Shown: piece by piece, positions 50,011 to 53,053 of the stretch | Layout of the letters: every line of letters begins with the position of its first letter | How positions within the stretch are numbered: position 1 is the first letter of the stretch | From: Mesostigma viride | Taxonomy: Eukaryota > Streptophyta > Mesostigmatophyceae > Mesostigmatales > Mesostigmataceae | Direction: 5' to 3' | Assembly: GCA_009746045.1 (NCBI GenBank) | Contig: RPFO01000154.1 | Location: 2,383,501 to 2,436,553, forward strand | Length of the DNA: 53,053 nucleotides | Notes under the pieces: model-generated | What the model saw: only the letters and a program-made list of their open reading frames with translations | Told to the model about the DNA's origin: nothing | Databases searched by the model: none | Program-made: the position numbers and the translations under genes

Positions 50011-53000
50011 CTGTGTATTAATGACATATACACTGAAGATACGACATGGTCCACCGACAGGAGGCGGACGGTCACAAGGGAGGCCTATTCAATTGGCTAG
50101 CCTAGCCAGCCGGGAACGTCTGCAGACCACACCGAAAGCATGGGCGGCACAGCAGATCATCCACACCCACTTCCCAAGCACAAGAAACTGAGGTTCGCGG
50201 TAGTAATGTAAACCCGCATCTAAGATTCTAATGAGTAGCGGCGAAACTGCCACCACACCGCTCAGGAACCCAAGGCACCACGTCACCATACCCTTTTGGT
50301 GAAACCCCACGCGCCTGCACACAACAGTCTGCTCTGCTGTCGCCCGTACCACCTTGTCAGACTTTGCACACGCCCAACACGCGTAGGCAGCCTGAACACT
50401 GATCTACGCTGCTGATCTACCCATCCACTCGACACAGTGGGTGAAATGGAGTAACGTCAGTTCCAGCATGCTACCTTCCAGATCCTGACAGATACCTCCG
50501 CGAGAGATTCGCAGCACGGCGAGGCGGGCCAAGGGCGCAGCAGCCCTCCACCTCAGCGGACGGTCTCCCCCCTAGTTGGCCTCGCCACCAGGATCAGCGG
50601 CGGACATGTTGATGCTGCATGCCCCACGACTAGCACTCAACGCGCTTGGGGCACAGCGTACAACACAGACTGATGCAAACACTGGGCCACCGCGAGCGCC
50701 CAAGCTTGTGCCCATCTGGCCAGCACAACACCACGGCCACACCTTCCGACGAGCCCCACTCAAGCCCACCAGATCCGACCACAATACGGCACCACGCACC
50801 AGTACCGGCGGCATCCAAACTGCATGGCAGGCGGAGTCCGTTGTAGTACGAATCCACAATCTGATACCCCAAAACATCCTCCCGCAGCCGCGCGTGGGCC
50901 TAAATGCAAGATCAACGCCCAAAGGTGTGGTAAAAAAGCGGGCATAGGATCAAGGTAGTGGCAATGTTGCCACCGGTTGTCCACAATCAGCCGGATACGG
51001 CCGCGGGCATTTCCGACCCCCAAAAGTACCGTTCACCATAGGCCGGCTTCCTCCTCAAAAACATCCACACCAAATCCCTCTCACACACACCGTGCAGAAC
51101 CCGCCGCGAAACTCCTCATGCTACACCCCCTCGGATCCGCATCGACTTCTGCAAGATCGCGCTCTGCTGTGGCTCAGCGTCCGTCACCATCCTACTCTCC
51201 ACAATCATTCAAAATTGCTGCCCCAAAGAGGGGGTAGTCAGTTCAGCACATCCACTTGGCCACCTTCCCCCCCGGACCAGGCAAAGCCAAGCGTGCGGCC
51301 GACGAGCAGTCTCGTAAGGGCTCCTTCAGCATATTCACCCCCACTCCACTAGATCCTCCTTGCCGCTAACGGAACCACACGTCCGGCCGGACAAAGGACC
51401 TGCAAGCACATCGATCCATTGGCCTGCTGCAAGAGCCCGGGCACACGGGCTGAATCTACAGCAGGCGGGTCTCGCCCCCCACCCCCGCGAGCGTTAACGC
51501 CTATACCGGTCTGACAGGCTAGTGTGCGAGCATAAAGCCCGACGCATCTATCCGCCGCTACGGCCTGGCGTACCTAGCTGCCACCAGTCACGAGGTGGCA
51601 GGGGTGCATGCTGGAAGAGGTAGTGGAAGAAGCGCACCGCTCCCTTCACTTGTGGTGGGACGGGCCGCCGGCCCTTCTTGCCGGGACCTGCCGCAGCTGT
51701 GCTGCGCCTTCCCCATGCTTCATCCGCAACGCCACGCGCCGGAACGCCAGCATTGCTCCACCCTCCGGAATGGCAAGGCATTGCCGACCGGCGTCCCCAT
51801 TCACCACCGTCGACCCCACATCCACCAGCTCCCATGCCGCGATCAGCTGTTGCCAGGTACTCGGAGCTGCCTGCAAGATCAAGAATAGCTTCGGAGCGTG
51901 GGCGTGGCCCAGTAGCCAAATTCCGTCATCATCGGTTCCAGAATTCCTGCGCTATCTGCAGGAGCAGCATCCGCCTCTCCCGCGGCTTGAGGCTGCCGTC
52001 ATCGTCAGCATTAACGATCACGATGGACTTCCCCCCACGCTCATCCGCGTAGTCCAGCATTCCCGGCAAGCACCCGCCTCCAGCATGTTGCTCACCAGCA
52101 CGGCACGGGGCATGCCCACTCAGCGGCCACCCCTTCCGTGCGCGGCAGCCTGCCGCACTCGCCCCCTGCGGCTGGGCTTGCCACCTGCTGGAGTCTTTGC
52201 CTGGTCCCAGCAGCTTCCGACATAGCGAATAGTCGCCAATATCTCCGCCAGTGCGGGCGTTGCCCCCGGGATGGAGCGCTCCAGCCTGGCGTTGCATAGC
52301 CGGCCGTCTCGGCCCAACGCAGCCGACCTAGTATTTTCGGTCCAGTCGCCACAAGCCTGGTCGATCGCCCCAGAGCGCCCATCGCTCACAGCCAGCGCCC
52401 GCTCCATCCATGCCCGCCCTGCACCGCTTCCACCTGCCGAAGGGGGCACACACCCCCCGTTCCCACGCATCCTGCTGAACGGTGGGTCGGCTCTGCAATG
52501 CCGCCCCCAGTTGCGCTGCTAGCAGCATCGTCTCTATGTGGCTTCCTCCCGCATCCCAGGCGCTGACAAACCACGTCCTCAGACGTCATACGTCTTGGCA
52601 CGCTCCCGAGTGAGCTTCTGGATCCCGCTCTAGCCAGTTCCCTCCCTAGGAGCTTCTGAACCGCAGTGGCGGCCTCCTTTGGGGTGCATCCTCCTTGGCT
52701 GCTTGCTTGAGTTTTCGCTGGGGAAATCCGGGTCTGGCTGTCACTGTGGACATGTAGTGTTATACTGCTGATGTGTTATCTTGCGTTTTGTTTATTGTGT
52801 TGTGGCCCGTGAGGTTCTCAGGCAAAAGAAACAACCTGCCTCCACTAGAATGGAAGCCCACCCTTTATAGCAACCTACGCTCTACCCAGCCAACCCCTAA
52901 CTGGGTGCTGGGGTACGGGTGCCAGCACAATAAAATATTTTTTCTAAAATCTATTTTTCTTTTTGGTGCTATACGGCGTTGCCATTCTCCGCTCAGCAGG

Positions 53001-53053
53001 TTAGTCATAGATAAATATGAGCAGTCAGCTCACCAAATCATCCAACCTGAGCC
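50011..53053. pseudogene. GC-rich stretch with decayed coding traces, unrecognised
   Basis: Short minus-strand frames follow one another in shifting phases between about 52600 and 50570, for example DDGSLKPRERRMLLLQIAQE (about 51930-52020) followed in another frame by LILQAAPSTWQQLIAAWELV (about 51820-51880). This looks like one long reading frame broken by indels, perhaps an old retroelement. I cannot assign it to a family, and plus-strand frames show nothing either. Confidence 0.3.

Overview
The window is nuclear DNA from a eukaryote, most likely a green alga on or near the streptophyte line. Two host genes support this. One is a cysteine desulfurase of the plastid SufS/NFS2 type with a long N-terminal extension. 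The other is a nine-exon PP2C phosphatase whose sequence follows the plant pattern, with GT-AG introns rich in pyrimidine tracts and microsatellites. No prokaryotic operon structure is present. Species cannot be fixed from the sequence alone.

Layout. Bases 1-8,770 are a graveyard of one LINE family (here LINE A) plus smaller retroelements. Bases 9,048-20,980 hold the two host genes, divergently oriented: the desulfurase on the minus strand and the PP2C on the plus strand across 9.2 kb. A 1.1 kb hAT-type element sits in PP2C intron 7. Bases 20,981-22,857 show nothing recognisable. Bases 22,858-44,850 are a deeply nested transposon cluster. Bases 45,491-48,975 carry a large spliced DDE-transposase-like gene on the minus strand, followed by a GC-rich iteron block at 48,987-49,540. 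The rest is AT-rich DNA and then a decayed GC-rich stretch.

The nesting can be read from target-site duplications (TSDs) and breakpoints. A TTAA-flanked element with CCCGTG ends has one clean copy at 22,950-24,686 and a second, inverted copy starting at 26,098. The second copy was entered at 27,066 by an ORF1-only retroelement (LINE B; TSD of 11 bp). LINE B was in turn split at 27,495 by a 9.3 kb giant element with inverted termini, and that element contains a 57 bp LINE B-tail insertion. Further right, a 5'-truncated LINE B copy was entered by a nearly intact LINE A (39,424-44,072, TSD of 11 bp), and its flank by a LINE A 3' fragment (TSD of 11 bp).

The most unusual object is the giant element at about 27,495-36,811. 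It has terminal inverted repeats of about 33 bp and long arrays of a 173 bp repeat in both arms, in inverted orientation: about 18 units on the left and 7 on the right. Its interior gene encodes a PHD-like zinc finger followed by a long glutamine-rich domain, with one intron. It also holds decayed Harbinger-like transposase pieces, and no complete transposase is visible. LINE B is a second notable object. It encodes only an L1-type ORF1 protein and shares its 3' tail design with LINE A, suggesting it is copied in trans, in the way HAL1 relates to L1.
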